DNA from: Streptomyces canus
GTDB lineage: Bacteria; Actinomycetota; Actinomycetes; Streptomycetales; Streptomycetaceae
NCBI RefSeq assembly: GCF_030815415.1
Contig: NZ_JAUSWW010000001.1
Location: forward strand, 9,548,001-9,612,000
Direction of reading: 5' to 3'
Length of the DNA stretch: 64,000 nucleotides
Made by a program: the position numbers and the translations under genes. Position 1 is the stretch's first letter. Every line of letters begins with the position of its first letter. Shown piece by piece: positions 49,561 through 57,966 of this stretch. The notes beneath the pieces are model-generated. The model saw nothing but the letters and a program-made list of their open reading frames with translations, made no database searches and had not been told where the DNA came from.

Positions 49561-49912
49561 CCGCCAGGGTGAGCAGTCCCGACGCGGTCGCCTCTGCTGC
49601 GCGGCCTTCGCCCTGGCCCGATCCCTGAGCGGGCCAGGGGCGGGCCGGCGGGGTCCGGATCCGGTTTGCCGGCATGGCAGACATGGCGCGGCGGTGGTGT
49701 GAGGCTTTCAGTATCCGGCCGCCCTCGCTCCTGCGGCGGCCGAAGTGCGAGGACCGAGCTCCTCTGGCAAAGGTCCACGTCCAGGATGCCATCCGGCGTC
49801 GGCGCCGCGGGAGTCGCGCCGCACCGGAGGGCAGAGGCTGGAGCCTGCCCTGTGTCGGGGGTAGAGCGGTGCAGGTTCGGAAATGGCGGGCGGATCGCCC
49901 ACTGGACCGGCA
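49561..49912. other. 352-bp gap between convergent genes
   Basis: A possible imperfect hairpin (GCCGGC ... CCGGATCCGG ... GCCGGC at about 49643-49672) could end transcription. No gene motifs were seen on either strand. Confidence 0.35.
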
Positions 49913-50698
49913 TCAGTTCAGGGTCTGGGCGGCGTACAGGGCGCCGAGGCCTGCGGCGAGGGCGCCGAGCAGGAGCCGTAGAGCCTGTTCGGGCAGACGG
50001 GGTTGGAGGCGGGCGCCGAAGTAGCCGCCGATCAGTCCGCCGGTGCCGCAGGCGAGTCCGAGCCACCAGTCGGGGGCGACGTCTCCGGAGCTGACGAGGG
50101 AGAGCAGTGCGTAGGCGGTGGCGCCGACGAGGGAGGTGGCGAACGTGGCGGCGAGTGCGGCCGGGGCGACGCGGGTGACGGGCAGGCCGCGTCCGGCGAG
50201 GATCGGTCCGAGGAGGGAACCGCCGCCGATGCCGTAGATGCCGCCGACCACTCCGACCGCCAGGGCGAGGCCGGTGAGTGTGCGTGGGCTCAACTCGCCT
50301 GCGGGCGGCGGCCGGTGACGAGCCGGCGTGAGGGCGCGCAGGCACAGCCACAGGCCGAGCGGCAGCAGCAGGGCGGCGATCAGGAGCCGGAAGACGCTCG
50401 GGCCGGGGAAGGCGAAGACGCGGATGGCGGCGCCGAGGACGACACCGGGCAGGGTGCCCAGCACCAGGCGCCGGGCGAGGTCGCCGCGCAAGGACCCGTC
50501 CCGGCGGTAACGCCACAGGGCTCCTGGTCCGGCGACGACGTTGTACAGCAGGTTGGTCGGGGTGACCGCGGGATTGGGCACACCGAAGACACTGAGCTGG
50601 ATGGGGAGGAGGAACACCGCTCCGGACACACCGACTGGGGCGGTCACGGTCGCGATCAGCAGGCCGGCGGCCAGCCCTCCCGCCCATGTCCAGTCCAC
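49913..50698 (-). CDS. TauE/SafE family sulfite exporter-like permease
   Basis: 261 residues with seven to eight hydrophobic segments. Family repeats: VGVSGAVFLLPIQLSVFGVP, NPAVTPTNLLYNVVAGPGAL and, in the second half, GVVGGIYGIGGGSLLGPILA with the G-x-G-G-G motif. Exports sulfite, sulfoacetate or related anions. Co-directional with the CDF/CmtR pair, whose last stop is 77 bp upstream. Confidence 0.88.
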   Translation of the reverse strand: MDWTWAGGLAAGLLIATVTAPVGVSGAVFLLPIQLSVFGVPNPAVTPTNLLYNVVAGPGALWRYRRDGSLRGDLARRLVLGTLPGVVLGAAIRVFAFPGPSVFRLLIAALLLPLGLWLCLRALTPARHRPPPAGELSPRTLTGLALAVGVVGGIYGIGGGSLLGPILAGRGLPVTRVAPAALAATFATSLVGATAYALLSLVSSGDVAPDWWLGLACGTGGLIGGYFGARLQPRLPEQALRLLLGALAAGLGALYAAQTLN

Positions 50699-50774
50699 CG
50701 TTGCTCCTGGTGATCGATTGCCTGGCCAGTATCAGTGCCCCGGAAGGTGCTGAGGGCGGTCTGCAACGAGATGT

Positions 50775-51488
50775 TCATGAACAGCATGCGCAGTCGGCCC
50801 CGCAGCCGCACGCGTCCGCGTCGTCGCTCGGCGTTGCGGCCGCGGGTGCGGTTGCCGGGGCGCAACAGCCTTTGCCCTGCCAGGCGTCGCGGCCTTCCTT
50901 GACGGCGAGGGCGGCGATGGCGAGGGCGGCGAGGGGGTCGGCCCAGGACCAGCCGAGAGCGGCGTTGAGGACCAGGCCCGCCAGGAGCACCGCCGAGAGG
51001 TAGGTGCACAGCAGGGTCTGCTGGGAGTCGGCGACGGCGGAGGCGGAGCCGAGTTCCCGTCCGGCACGCCGCTGGGCGGCGGACAGGAACGGCATCACCG
51101 CCAGGGAGAGGGCGGCGAGCACGATGCCCGGCAGGGAACGCTCTGCCTCGCCGGTGCCGGTCAGCGCGCGGACGGCGTCGATGGTCACGTATACGGCGAG
51201 CACGAAGAAGGAGACCGCGATGATCCGCAGCGTCGTGTGCTCGCGGGCTTCACGGACCGTGTGGTCGCGGGAAGAGAACTGCCAGGCGACCGCGGCGGCG
51301 GAGGAGACCTCGATGACGGAGTCCAGGCCGAAGCCGATCAGTGCGGTGGACGAGGCGATCGTGCCCGCCGTCAGGGCCGCGACGGCCTCGATGACGTTGT
51401 AGATGATCGTCGCGGTGACCAGCAGACGTATGCGCCGGGCGAGCGTCTCGCGGCGGGCCGGGGAGGGATCGAGGGATATCGCGGTCAT
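50775..51488 (-). CDS. Cation diffusion facilitator-like transporter with Cys-rich tail
   Basis: 237 residues with five to six transmembrane helices. CDF-type metal site: ALIGFGLDSVIEVSSAAAVA (D-S-x-x-E) and VLAVYVTIDAVRALTG, then ADPLAALAIAALAVKEGRDA. The tail after residue 205, GKGCCAPATAPAAATPSDDA then DACGCGADCACCS, contains eight Cys suited to soft metals. Its ATG overlaps the ArsR stop by four bases. The CmtR-like sensor points to cadmium/lead or zinc export. Confidence 0.88.
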   Translation of the reverse strand: MTAISLDPSPARRETLARRIRLLVTATIIYNVIEAVAALTAGTIASSTALIGFGLDSVIEVSSAAAVAWQFSSRDHTVREAREHTTLRIIAVSFFVLAVYVTIDAVRALTGTGEAERSLPGIVLAALSLAVMPFLSAAQRRAGRELGSASAVADSQQTLLCTYLSAVLLAGLVLNAALGWSWADPLAALAIAALAVKEGRDAWQGKGCCAPATAPAAATPSDDADACGCGADCACCS

Positions 51489-51823
51489 CAGCAGCAGCCG
51501 CTCGTGTCCGCGTCGGGGCAGGTCTTGTCCGCCTCCACCGCGACGACCGCGGCGCGCAGGTTGTCCAGGGCGTGGCCGAGGCGTTCGTCGGCGAGTTCGT
51601 AGCGGGTGCGCCGACCGTCGGGCACGGTGACGACCAGGCCGCAGTCGCGCAGACAGGCCAGATGGTTGGAGAGCCGGGTGCGGGAGATGCCGAGCTGGTC
51701 GGCGAGGTCGGCCGGGTAGGCCGGTGCCTGGCGCAGTGAGAGCAGGACGCGGCAGCGGATCGGATCGGCGAGCGCGCGGCCGAAGCGGGCCAGCACGTCG
51801 ATGTCGGAGGAAACGGTCAGCAC
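51488..51823 (-). CDS. cmtR: ArsR/SmtB metal sensor, CmtR-like (Cd/Pb)
   Basis: 111 residues from ATG 51823. Winged helix: RFGRALADPIRCRVLLSLRQ, LADQLGISRTRLSNHLACLR, DCGLVVTVPDGRRTRYEL. Cys57 and Cys61 (HLACLRDC) and Cys102 (TCPD) stand at the numbers of the Mycobacterium tuberculosis CmtR ligands (C57, C61, C102; from memory). Two more Cys end the protein. The stop overlaps the start of the CDF transporter. A perfect palindrome TCCTGAATTCAGGA lies 20 bp upstream. Confidence 0.88.
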   Translation of the reverse strand: MLTVSSDIDVLARFGRALADPIRCRVLLSLRQAPAYPADLADQLGISRTRLSNHLACLRDCGLVVTVPDGRRTRYELADERLGHALDNLRAAVVAVEADKTCPDADTSGCC

Positions 51824-51842
51824 ATCACGACAGTACAGCTAA

Positions 51843-51856
51843 TCCTGAATTCAGGA
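51843..51856. promoter_or_regulatory. Palindromic operator upstream of cmtR
   Basis: 14-bp perfect palindrome TCCTGAATTCAGGA, followed by a second half AATCCTGG. It is placed at the expected promoter of the cmtR-CDF unit. Confidence 0.55.
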
Positions 51857-52036
51857 AATCCTGGATGGTTGATGGCGGACATCCGTCCCTCCACTGTGAA
51901 TGTGAAGGACGAGAAGCGTTCAAGCGGCAGGCCCGACGTCGACGGCGACCGGAAGTGTGCCGCTCACCGTCGCTCCTATCGGCGCAGTGGCGAAACCCGA
52001 CGCTCCTGGCCGCGCCGGCCAGGAGCGCAGGAAGCG

Positions 52037-52264
52037 TCACGCGATCAGGGCCACCATCATGGCGATCAGCCCGACGGCCACCAGCGCCACCACCACCATG
52101 ATCAAGGTGAGCGGCATCGCTCCCCATCCCTTGCGTAGCTCAGGCGGCTCCGGATGGGAGATGCCGTGGGTGCCGCCCTCGGCGGGTGGAGTCTCGCCGG
52201 GTGACACTCCGCCGCCTGGTTCGAGCCCTGGGGTTCGCCTCGGTTCGGGGTCGGGAGTCGCCAT
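52037..52264 (-). CDS. DUF6480 family small membrane protein
   Basis: 75 residues: MATPDPEPRRTPGLEPGGGV and SPGETPPAEGGTHGISHPEP, then ELRKGWGAMPLTLIMVVVAL with one C-terminal membrane helix. The P-D-P-x-P...TPGLEPGGGVxPGETPP motif is the DUF6480 signature. Role unknown. Confidence 0.85.
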   Translation of the reverse strand: MATPDPEPRRTPGLEPGGGVSPGETPPAEGGTHGISHPEPPELRKGWGAMPLTLIMVVVALVAVGLIAMMVALIA

Positions 52265-52292
52265 GGCGCATGTCCTCTCGGCTCGAGGCCGG

Positions 52293-52649
52293 CTACGTCC
52301 GGTTGGCCTTGGGCTTGGCCGGCTGATCAGGTGTGCCGTGCGGCGGCGGGTGCAGGGGCGGAGCGGCCGTCTGCGGGGTGACCTTCGACCCGCCTCGGGG
52401 CGGATCCGGGGTCATGGGGCCGCCGCGTCCTCCGTCCGAGGACGCGGCGGTGTCGGCGGACGGCCGGTCGAGCCTGGCCTCCAGAAGCCGCATCACCAGG
52501 GCACGGTTGGCGTGTTCGCTCTCATAGCGTCGCAGCGCATCCAACTCGTCGGTGGTCAGGGAGCCGATGCGCTGCTCGAGCGCCCCCAGCGACAAGTGGT
52601 CGTAGTCGGGGATCGGCAGTTCGTCGTGCTGTCCGGTCACTGTCCTCAC
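52293..52649 (-). CDS. Hypothetical protein with an N-terminal helical (DUF8129-like) domain
   Basis: 118 residues: LPIPDYDHLSLGALEQRIGS, LTTDELDALRRYESEHANRA, LVMRLLEARLDRPSADTAAS; the C-terminal half is Pro/Gly-rich and disordered. The L-P-x-x-D-Y-D-x-L...L...Y-E-x-x-H pattern resembles a lipid-droplet-associated/DUF8129 domain. It is 28 bp upstream of the DUF6480 gene and co-directional. Confidence 0.72.
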   Translation of the reverse strand: MRTVTGQHDELPIPDYDHLSLGALEQRIGSLTTDELDALRRYESEHANRALVMRLLEARLDRPSADTAASSDGGRGGPMTPDPPRGGSKVTPQTAAPPLHPPPHGTPDQPAKPKANRT

Positions 52650-52742
52650 CTTCGCAACGAACGAGGAAGATCCGGGTTTCCCGGCCGCTCCGTGGCGAAA
52701 CGGTCCATCTCTGCATCTCTTCGGATCGGCCCGCCACCGGCG

Positions 52743-53165
52743 TTACGTGTTGGGCCTGGCGGCGCTGATGTCGCCGAGCGCCGATTCCGGATCGCGTTCG
52801 ATGGCCAGGTCGGCGAGGGAGACGATGCCCACCGCGTGCTGTCCTTGGTCCACGACCGGTATCCGGCGTACGGCGTGCTCACGCATCATTTCCACGGCTC
52901 GGCTCAGGTCGTCGTCGGGCCCCACGGTGACCAGATCGTCGCTGCAGGCGTCCGCCACGGTCGTGTTGTTCGGATCGCTGCCGTCGGCCACCGCGCGCAC
53001 CACCAGGTCGCGGTCGCTGACCAGGCCGCGCAGTCGTTCGCCGTCGGTGACCAGTACGGCACCGATGTTCTCGTCCCGCATCATCCGGGCCACGGCCGTC
53101 ACCGAGGTCTGCGGTTCCACGGTCACCGGTGCGCTCGTCATCACGTCGCTGACATGCTGGGTCAT
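52743..53165 (-). CDS. CBS-domain protein (tandem CBS pair)
   Basis: 140 residues from ATG 53165. CBS1: VSDVMTSAPVTVEPQTSVTA, MMRDENIGAVLVTDGERLRG, LVSDRDLVVRAVADG. CBS2: CSDDLVTVGPDDDLSRAVEM, AVRRIPVVDQGQHAVGIVSL. Two CBS motifs form one Bateman module that may bind adenosyl nucleotides and sense energy status. Common in stress clusters with Hsp20/DUF2267. Stand-alone protein without effector domain. Confidence 0.9.
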   Translation of the reverse strand: MTQHVSDVMTSAPVTVEPQTSVTAVARMMRDENIGAVLVTDGERLRGLVSDRDLVVRAVADGSDPNNTTVADACSDDLVTVGPDDDLSRAVEMMREHAVRRIPVVDQGQHAVGIVSLADLAIERDPESALGDISAARPNT

Positions 53166-53414
53166 GGAAACACTCCATCCCTTAGTGGTTCGGGCGGCGC
53201 GTTCACCGCCACCGGCCCCGAGTACCCGCGTGCGACCGGTCTCCACGCCGTCACGGGTGAGAGGGACGGGGCGCCGACGGACGCATCTGTCACCAATGGC
53301 GTACTCGGACACGGCCGCCGTGTCCGCACCTCCACCCGCGCGATCGACCGGCGAGGTTGAGTGAAATGGCGGTCGGCGGGTGCGTTTCGTTCCTGGTGTG
53401 GCACTTGCTGTGTC

Positions 53415-54572
53415 ATGGAGTGGATGCGTAGGGCGGGCCAGGCGGGCCGCCGCGGTGCGGAGGCCGCCGTAGCAGCTGTGCGGCGGGCATGGGCGGGTCC
53501 GGGCCGTGAGCGGGATCTGGTGGTGCAGGCGGGCAAGGCGGCGCTGGCCGCCTGGGTGGCCTGGGCGGTCGTGGGCTGGTGGCTCGAGGCACCGATGGCG
53601 TTCGTGGCACCGTGGGTCGCGGTCGTGCTGGTGGAGTCGACGGTCTACCGGTCGGTCGCGCACGGGCTGCAGCAGGTCGCGGCGATCGCGGTGGGTACGG
53701 TGCTGGCGACAGCGGTGGCGCTGCTGCTGAACAGCGCGATGGCCACGATGGCTCTGGTCCTTCCGGTGGTGCTGTTGCTGGGGCAGTGGCGGCGTCTGGG
53801 AAGCCAGGGAATCTATGCCGCCACCGGTGCGCTCTTCGTGCTGACCGGTGGCCCGGTCAGCATTGCGTCGGCGGGTGCCCGTATCGCGGAGGCGCTCTTC
53901 GGGGCGTTGGTCGGCGTCGTGGTCAACGCGCTGATTCGGCCCCCCGTGTACCTGCGGGACGCCAGGGCGGCGCTTCAGGACGCGGCCTGTGAGGCTCAGG
54001 AGATCCTGGAGGCGGTCGCCGACGGGTTGGCCTCCGGTGAGTGGGACGACCATCAGGCCGGCGAGTGGCACGAGCGTGCGCTACGTCTGGGCCGCCTGGT
54101 CGACCAGGCCCGGTCGGCCATCGGCTGGGGCCGCGAAAGCGTGCGCGTCAACCCGCGTGCGCGCCAAGGGGAGCGGCCTCCTTCCCCCGACGACACGGTG
54201 TACTCGGATGTGCTCGCGGTGCTCGACTACGTCGCTGTCCATACCGCGGGCGTGACCCGGACGGTGGGGGAGACCGCAGCCGACGGGAAGGCGGCTCTGC
54301 CGGTCACGGAGCTCACCCGCACCTACGCGCATTTCCTACGGCACACGGCCCGCGCCGTCCGGCTCTACAGTCAGGCCCGGTTCGCCCCGAGCGGCCGTGA
54401 GGACTTCGCCGTGGAGCAGCTGCGCGAGGCGGTCGGGGAACTCCACCGCCGGCTCGGCGAATTCCGCATGCGGCTGCCGGGAGCCGTGTCCGACGATCCG
54501 GACGCGTTGGTGACGTACGGAACGCTGCTGGCCCAGGCGCATCGCCTCGCCGATCAACTTGTCCAGGACTGA
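53415..54572 (+). CDS. FUSC/aromatic acid exporter-like membrane protein
   Basis: 385 residues from ATG 53415 (MEWMRRAGQAGRRGAEAAVA); the open extension to 53361 lacks similarity. About five hydrophobic segments in the N-terminal half: KAALAAWVAWAVVGWWLEAP, VAPWVAVVLVESTVYRSVAH, AIAVGTVLATAVALLLNSAM, IAEALFGALVGVVVNALIRP. The soluble helical C-terminal half is FUSC-like. The family exports aromatic or fusaric acid type compounds. It lies in a stress group divergent from the CBS gene. Confidence 0.85.
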   Translation: MEWMRRAGQAGRRGAEAAVAAVRRAWAGPGRERDLVVQAGKAALAAWVAWAVVGWWLEAPMAFVAPWVAVVLVESTVYRSVAHGLQQVAAIAVGTVLATAVALLLNSAMATMALVLPVVLLLGQWRRLGSQGIYAATGALFVLTGGPVSIASAGARIAEALFGALVGVVVNALIRPPVYLRDARAALQDAACEAQEILEAVADGLASGEWDDHQAGEWHERALRLGRLVDQARSAIGWGRESVRVNPRARQGERPPSPDDTVYSDVLAVLDYVAVHTAGVTRTVGETAADGKAALPVTELTRTYAHFLRHTARAVRLYSQARFAPSGREDFAVEQLREAVGELHRRLGEFRMRLPGAVSDDPDALVTYGTLLAQAHRLADQLVQD

Positions 54573-54709
54573 TGTCTCCGTCTCGTCAGCCGGAGTGGGA
54601 TTCGCCCCGGTATGGAGGTCTTCATGCCTCGTGCCCGGGTACCCGGCGTCGTGCGGACGCGTGGTGGCCGCCGGGCTCCGCGCGCGATGAACGCCAGTGA
54701 GGAGGAACG

Positions 54710-55186
54710 ATGAGCACGGTGAAGGAAGCAGTCGACGTCGAGGTGCCGCTCCACACGGCTTACAACCAGTGGACGCAGTTCGAGGAGTTCCCGCGCTTCA
54801 TGGAGGGCGTCGAGGAGGTCAGGCAGCTCGACGACCGGCACAACCACTGGATCACGAGCATCGGCGGGGTGCGGCGCGAGTTCGACACCGAGATCGTCGA
54901 CCAGATGCCGGACGACCGGATCACCTGGCGGACCGTCGACGGCGAGACCCGGCAGCGTGGATCGGTCAGGTTCGAGCGGCTGGACGACACCCACACCCGC
55001 GTCGAACTCAGCATGGACGTCGAGCCCACCGGAGTCGCCGAGAAGGGCGCGGACGCGCTGGGCATGATCGACCGCCGGGTCAAGGGAGACCTGCACCGCT
55101 TCAAGGACTACATCGAACAGCACGGAGGAGAGACGGGCGCCTGGCGAGGACGCATCCGGCCCGAGAACCCCGGTTCGGCCTTCTGA
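54710..55186 (+). CDS. SRPBCC family (cyclase/dehydrase-like) protein
   Basis: 158 residues: VDVEVPLHTAYNQWTQFEEF, PRFMEGVEEVRQLDDRHNHW, FDTEIVDQMPDDRITWRTVD, and a C-terminal helix VKGDLHRFKDYIEQHGGETG. This is the subgroup of short SRPBCC proteins frequent in Actinobacterial stress islands. It binds hydrophobic ligands; enzymatic role uncertain. Confidence 0.88.
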   Translation: MSTVKEAVDVEVPLHTAYNQWTQFEEFPRFMEGVEEVRQLDDRHNHWITSIGGVRREFDTEIVDQMPDDRITWRTVDGETRQRGSVRFERLDDTHTRVELSMDVEPTGVAEKGADALGMIDRRVKGDLHRFKDYIEQHGGETGAWRGRIRPENPGSAF

Positions 55187-55339
55187 CCCGGGACGCCAGA
55201 GTCGGGAGACCGTGCCAAGGGGTGAACGGGCGGTCTGCGCCAGGGAGATGGAGTGCCAGGCACGGCCCCCGGCCACCGCCGGATCTGCCGCGGGGCCTGC
55301 GGGCCGTTCTCGGAGTAACCACCATCACTTGGAGTCGCT

Positions 55340-56161
55340 ATGGAACCGCAGCACCCCGCTCCCGGCTCTCATGCCGCCCCCGTGGCACTGATCACCGGAT
55401 CCGACTCCGGGATCGGCCGTGCCACCGCTGTCCAACTGGCCGAAGCCGGCATGGACATCGGTGTCACCTGGCACAGCGATCACGAAGGGGCACAGCGGAC
55501 GGCTGACGAGGTACGTGCGGCAGGGCGCCGGGCCGAGATCGAGCAGCTGGACCTCACCCGGCTGCCCGAGGCCGCCGACGTCATAGACCGGCTGGCCGAG
55601 CGGCTCGGCAGGATCGACGTGCTGGTCAACAACTCGGGGACCGGGACCATGACTCCGTTCCTCGACCTGGATCTGAGCACCGTGCGCCAGGTCGTCGACG
55701 TCGATCTGGTGGGGCCCTGCCTGTGCGCTCAGCGCGCCGCCCACCGCATGATCGCCCAGGGCGGCGGCGGCAGGATCATCAACGTCACCAGCGTCCACGA
55801 GCACCAGCCACGTGTCGGCGCGGCGCCGTACTGCGCGGCCAAGGGCGGCCTCGGACTGCTCACGCAGGTCATGGCGCTGGAACTGGCCGAACACGGGATC
55901 ACCGTGAACGCCGTGGCTCCAGGCGAGATCGCCACTCCCATGACCGGACAGGAGGACACGGACGTCACCGCCGAGCGACGGCCGGGCGTGCCGCTGGGGC
56001 GCCCCGGCGATGCCCGGGAGGTCGCGGCCGTGATCGCCTTCCTCGCCGGCCCAGGAGCGTCGTACGTCACGGGCGCCTCCTGGGCGGTGGACGGCGGCAT
56101 GCTGCGGATGGGACCGCAGGCCGGCAGCCATCTCACCGACGACTCCTGGCGGCGCCCCTGA
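55340..56161 (+). CDS. Classical SDR (3-oxoacyl-ACP reductase/glucose dehydrogenase-like)
   Basis: 273 residues from ATG 55340. TGSDSGIGRATA (about 19-30) is the cofactor motif, VLVNNSGTGTMTPF the NNAG variant (Asn-Asn-Ser-Gly), NVTSVHEHQPRVGA the Ser region, YCAAKGGLGLL the YxxxK pair, and NAVAPGEIATPM then ASYVTGASWAVDGGM the end. Cytosolic NAD(P)-linked oxidoreductase often present in osmotic/desiccation stress islands. It precedes a broken topoisomerase IB gene. Confidence 0.9.
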   Translation: MEPQHPAPGSHAAPVALITGSDSGIGRATAVQLAEAGMDIGVTWHSDHEGAQRTADEVRAAGRRAEIEQLDLTRLPEAADVIDRLAERLGRIDVLVNNSGTGTMTPFLDLDLSTVRQVVDVDLVGPCLCAQRAAHRMIAQGGGGRIINVTSVHEHQPRVGAAPYCAAKGGLGLLTQVMALELAEHGITVNAVAPGEIATPMTGQEDTDVTAERRPGVPLGRPGDAREVAAVIAFLAGPGASYVTGASWAVDGGMLRMGPQAGSHLTDDSWRRP

Positions 56162-56206
56162 CATCCGCCTGGCAGGTGTTCAGGCCAGGGAAGGCTGACG
56201 AGGGGG

Positions 56207-56976
56207 TTGGGGTTGCGTTTCCACCACAGCCGGCCTACCGAGCCCGGATATCGACGTCGACGCCATGGCCGCGGCTTCCGCTTCGGGCATTGGTCATTCC
56301 GCCGGCCTGGCGGGATGTGTGGATCTGCCGCCGGGCCAACGGACATCTGCAGGCTGTCGGTACGGACGTCTCCGGGCGCCGCCAGTACCTCTACCACCCG
56401 CAGTTCCGCGCCGAACAGGAGCAGGCCAAGCACGGGCATGTGCTGGACGTCGCAGAGGCCCTGCCCGCCCTACGGGCCGTGGTCGAGGGGCACTTGAGCG
56501 AGCGGGGACTGACGCGCCGAAGGGTCCTCGCCGCCGCTGTACGCCTGCTCGACCTCGGGTGCTTCCGCATCGGCAGCGACCGCTACACCGAACTGAACCA
56601 CAGCTACGGCCTGACGAGGCTGCTGCGGGAGCACTCTCGCTGCCTGGCCGGCGCCGTCGTGTTCACCTACACCGGCAAGGCCGGCCAAGAACTCGTTCAG
56701 AGCGTCATTGACCCCGCCACCTGCCGGAGCCTGACGGCGCTGATGCGGCGCCGGGACGGCGGTGACCGGCTGCTGGCCTACTGGGATCGGCGTGCCTGGC
56801 ACGACGTGAGCGGCGACGAGGTCAACGCGTACCTCAAGGACGTGTCCGGCCTGGACATCTCCGCCAAGGACTTCCGTACCTGGCACGCCACCGTCATGGC
56901 GGCCGTGGCCCTGGCGGTCTCCCAGCCTGTCGCACGCAGTGAGACCGCGTGCCGCCGCGCTGCCACACCTGGGTGA
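56207..56976 (+). pseudogene. DNA topoisomerase IB, broken
   Basis: The N-terminal scrap TEPGYRRRRHGRGFRF is in one frame and the body ALVIPPAWRDVWICRRANGH, then VGTDVSGRRQYLYHPQFRAE and RIGSDRYTELNHSYGLTRLL is in another. Catalytic Arg/Lys blocks are present (FTYTGKAG, KDFRTWHATVMAAVALA). After SQPVARSETA the frame ends in RRAATPG-stop, and the C-terminal segment with the active-site Tyr is missing. A deletion of about 40 bp near 56290 removed the part before ALVIPP. No relaxation activity is expected. Confidence 0.75.
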
Positions 56977-57117
56977 GGAGTGCCCGTACGGCATCCCCGC
57001 CACCCACGGGCCCATCGAACAAGCTGTTGTGCGCATGCTCCGTGACGGGACCCACACCCGGGCCGATCCCGCGGCCGGCCGCGCTGTGTCGCTGCTGTCG
57101 ACGTGACCAGGACGAGG

Positions 57118-57855
57118 TCAGCTCCGGGGCTGGGCCTCGACCACGGCGGCGGGGGCCATACTGCGCGTGACCAGGGCGTGGACGGTCTCGGTGAGACGGA
57201 CCTGGCGCCCATTCGCATAGGCGGTGAGCAGCCGGGCCGCTTCGCCGATGGTGGTGTCCGCGTACTGCGCGACCATGCCCTTGGCGATCTCCAGCGTGGC
57301 CTTCGCCGCGATCGCGCTCTGCACGCGGGTGATGACGTCGTCGGCGGGGGAGGGCTCGGCGGACCAGTGCATCAGGGCCAGCACCGAGGAGTCCGCGAGG
57401 GCCTGCGCCAGAAGCACGTCGTCATCGTTGAGACGGCCCGGACGGCGGCGTAGCAGCGTGAGGGCTCCCAGCGAGCGCTCCCGCAGACGCATCGGGATCG
57501 CCTGCAGGGAGTCGTACCCGGCTTCGATCATGGCGGTGGCCAGTTGCGGCCAGCGCTCGTACTCCGCGGCGATGTCGGGAACGCTCACCAGCTCCCCGTT
57601 GTGGTAGCTGTCCGTGCAGGGGCCGTCGCCGTTCTGCAGGCGCAGCAATTCGGCGAAGACAGCGTCCTCGTCGGTCGTCGCCATGGTCCGCAGCCTGCCG
57701 TGGGCGTCGGCCATCATCACGCCTGCCGCGTCCACGTCCAGCAGGTCCTGGCACGTGAGGACCAGGCGATGGAAGAGATGCAGTGGGTCGAACTCCGCTG
57801 CGTAAGTGTCCGACAGGGCGAGGAATGCCTGCGCCAACTGTCGCTCGCGGTTCAT
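57118..57855 (-). CDS. GAF-ANTAR signalling protein
   Basis: 245 residues from ATG 57855, five bases after GGAGG; the GTG at 57867 has no site. GAF domain about 20-165: DLLDVDAAGVMMADAHGRLR, NGDGPCTDSYHNGELVSVPD, YDSLQAIPMRLRERSLGALT. ANTAR-like C-terminus: AIAAKATLEIAKGMVAQYAD, RLLTAYANGRQVRLTETVHA. ANTAR proteins bind dual hairpins in nascent RNA and prevent termination; the GAF domain senses a small signal. Same direction as a second GAF-ANTAR gene upstream, separated by a 12-bp tandem repeat. Confidence 0.88.
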   Translation of the reverse strand: MNRERQLAQAFLALSDTYAAEFDPLHLFHRLVLTCQDLLDVDAAGVMMADAHGRLRTMATTDEDAVFAELLRLQNGDGPCTDSYHNGELVSVPDIAAEYERWPQLATAMIEAGYDSLQAIPMRLRERSLGALTLLRRRPGRLNDDDVLLAQALADSSVLALMHWSAEPSPADDVITRVQSAIAAKATLEIAKGMVAQYADTTIGEAARLLTAYANGRQVRLTETVHALVTRSMAPAAVVEAQPRS

Positions 57856-57880
57856 GATTGCCTCCACGGCGCTGTCGTTA

Positions 57881-57960
57881 CGTGCACCGGCACGTGTACC
57901 GGCACGTGTACCGGCACGTGTACCGGCACGTGTACCGGCACGTGTACCGGCACGTGTACC
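57881..57960. repeat. 12-bp tandem repeat ACCGGCACGTGT, about 6.6 copies
   Basis: Six exact units from 57886 to 57957 with partial units on both sides (CGTGC before, ACC after). Each unit holds the palindrome CACGTG; adjacent units make CCGGCACGTGTACCGG-like symmetry. It fills the intergenic space between the stop of the GAF-ANTAR gene at 57967 and the promoter of the one at 57855. Confidence 0.95.
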
Positions 57961-57966
57961 AGCCGT

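Noticed and set aside
57881..57960. CRISPR-like array
   Set aside because: Units are contiguous 12-mers without spacers; a simple tandem repeat.
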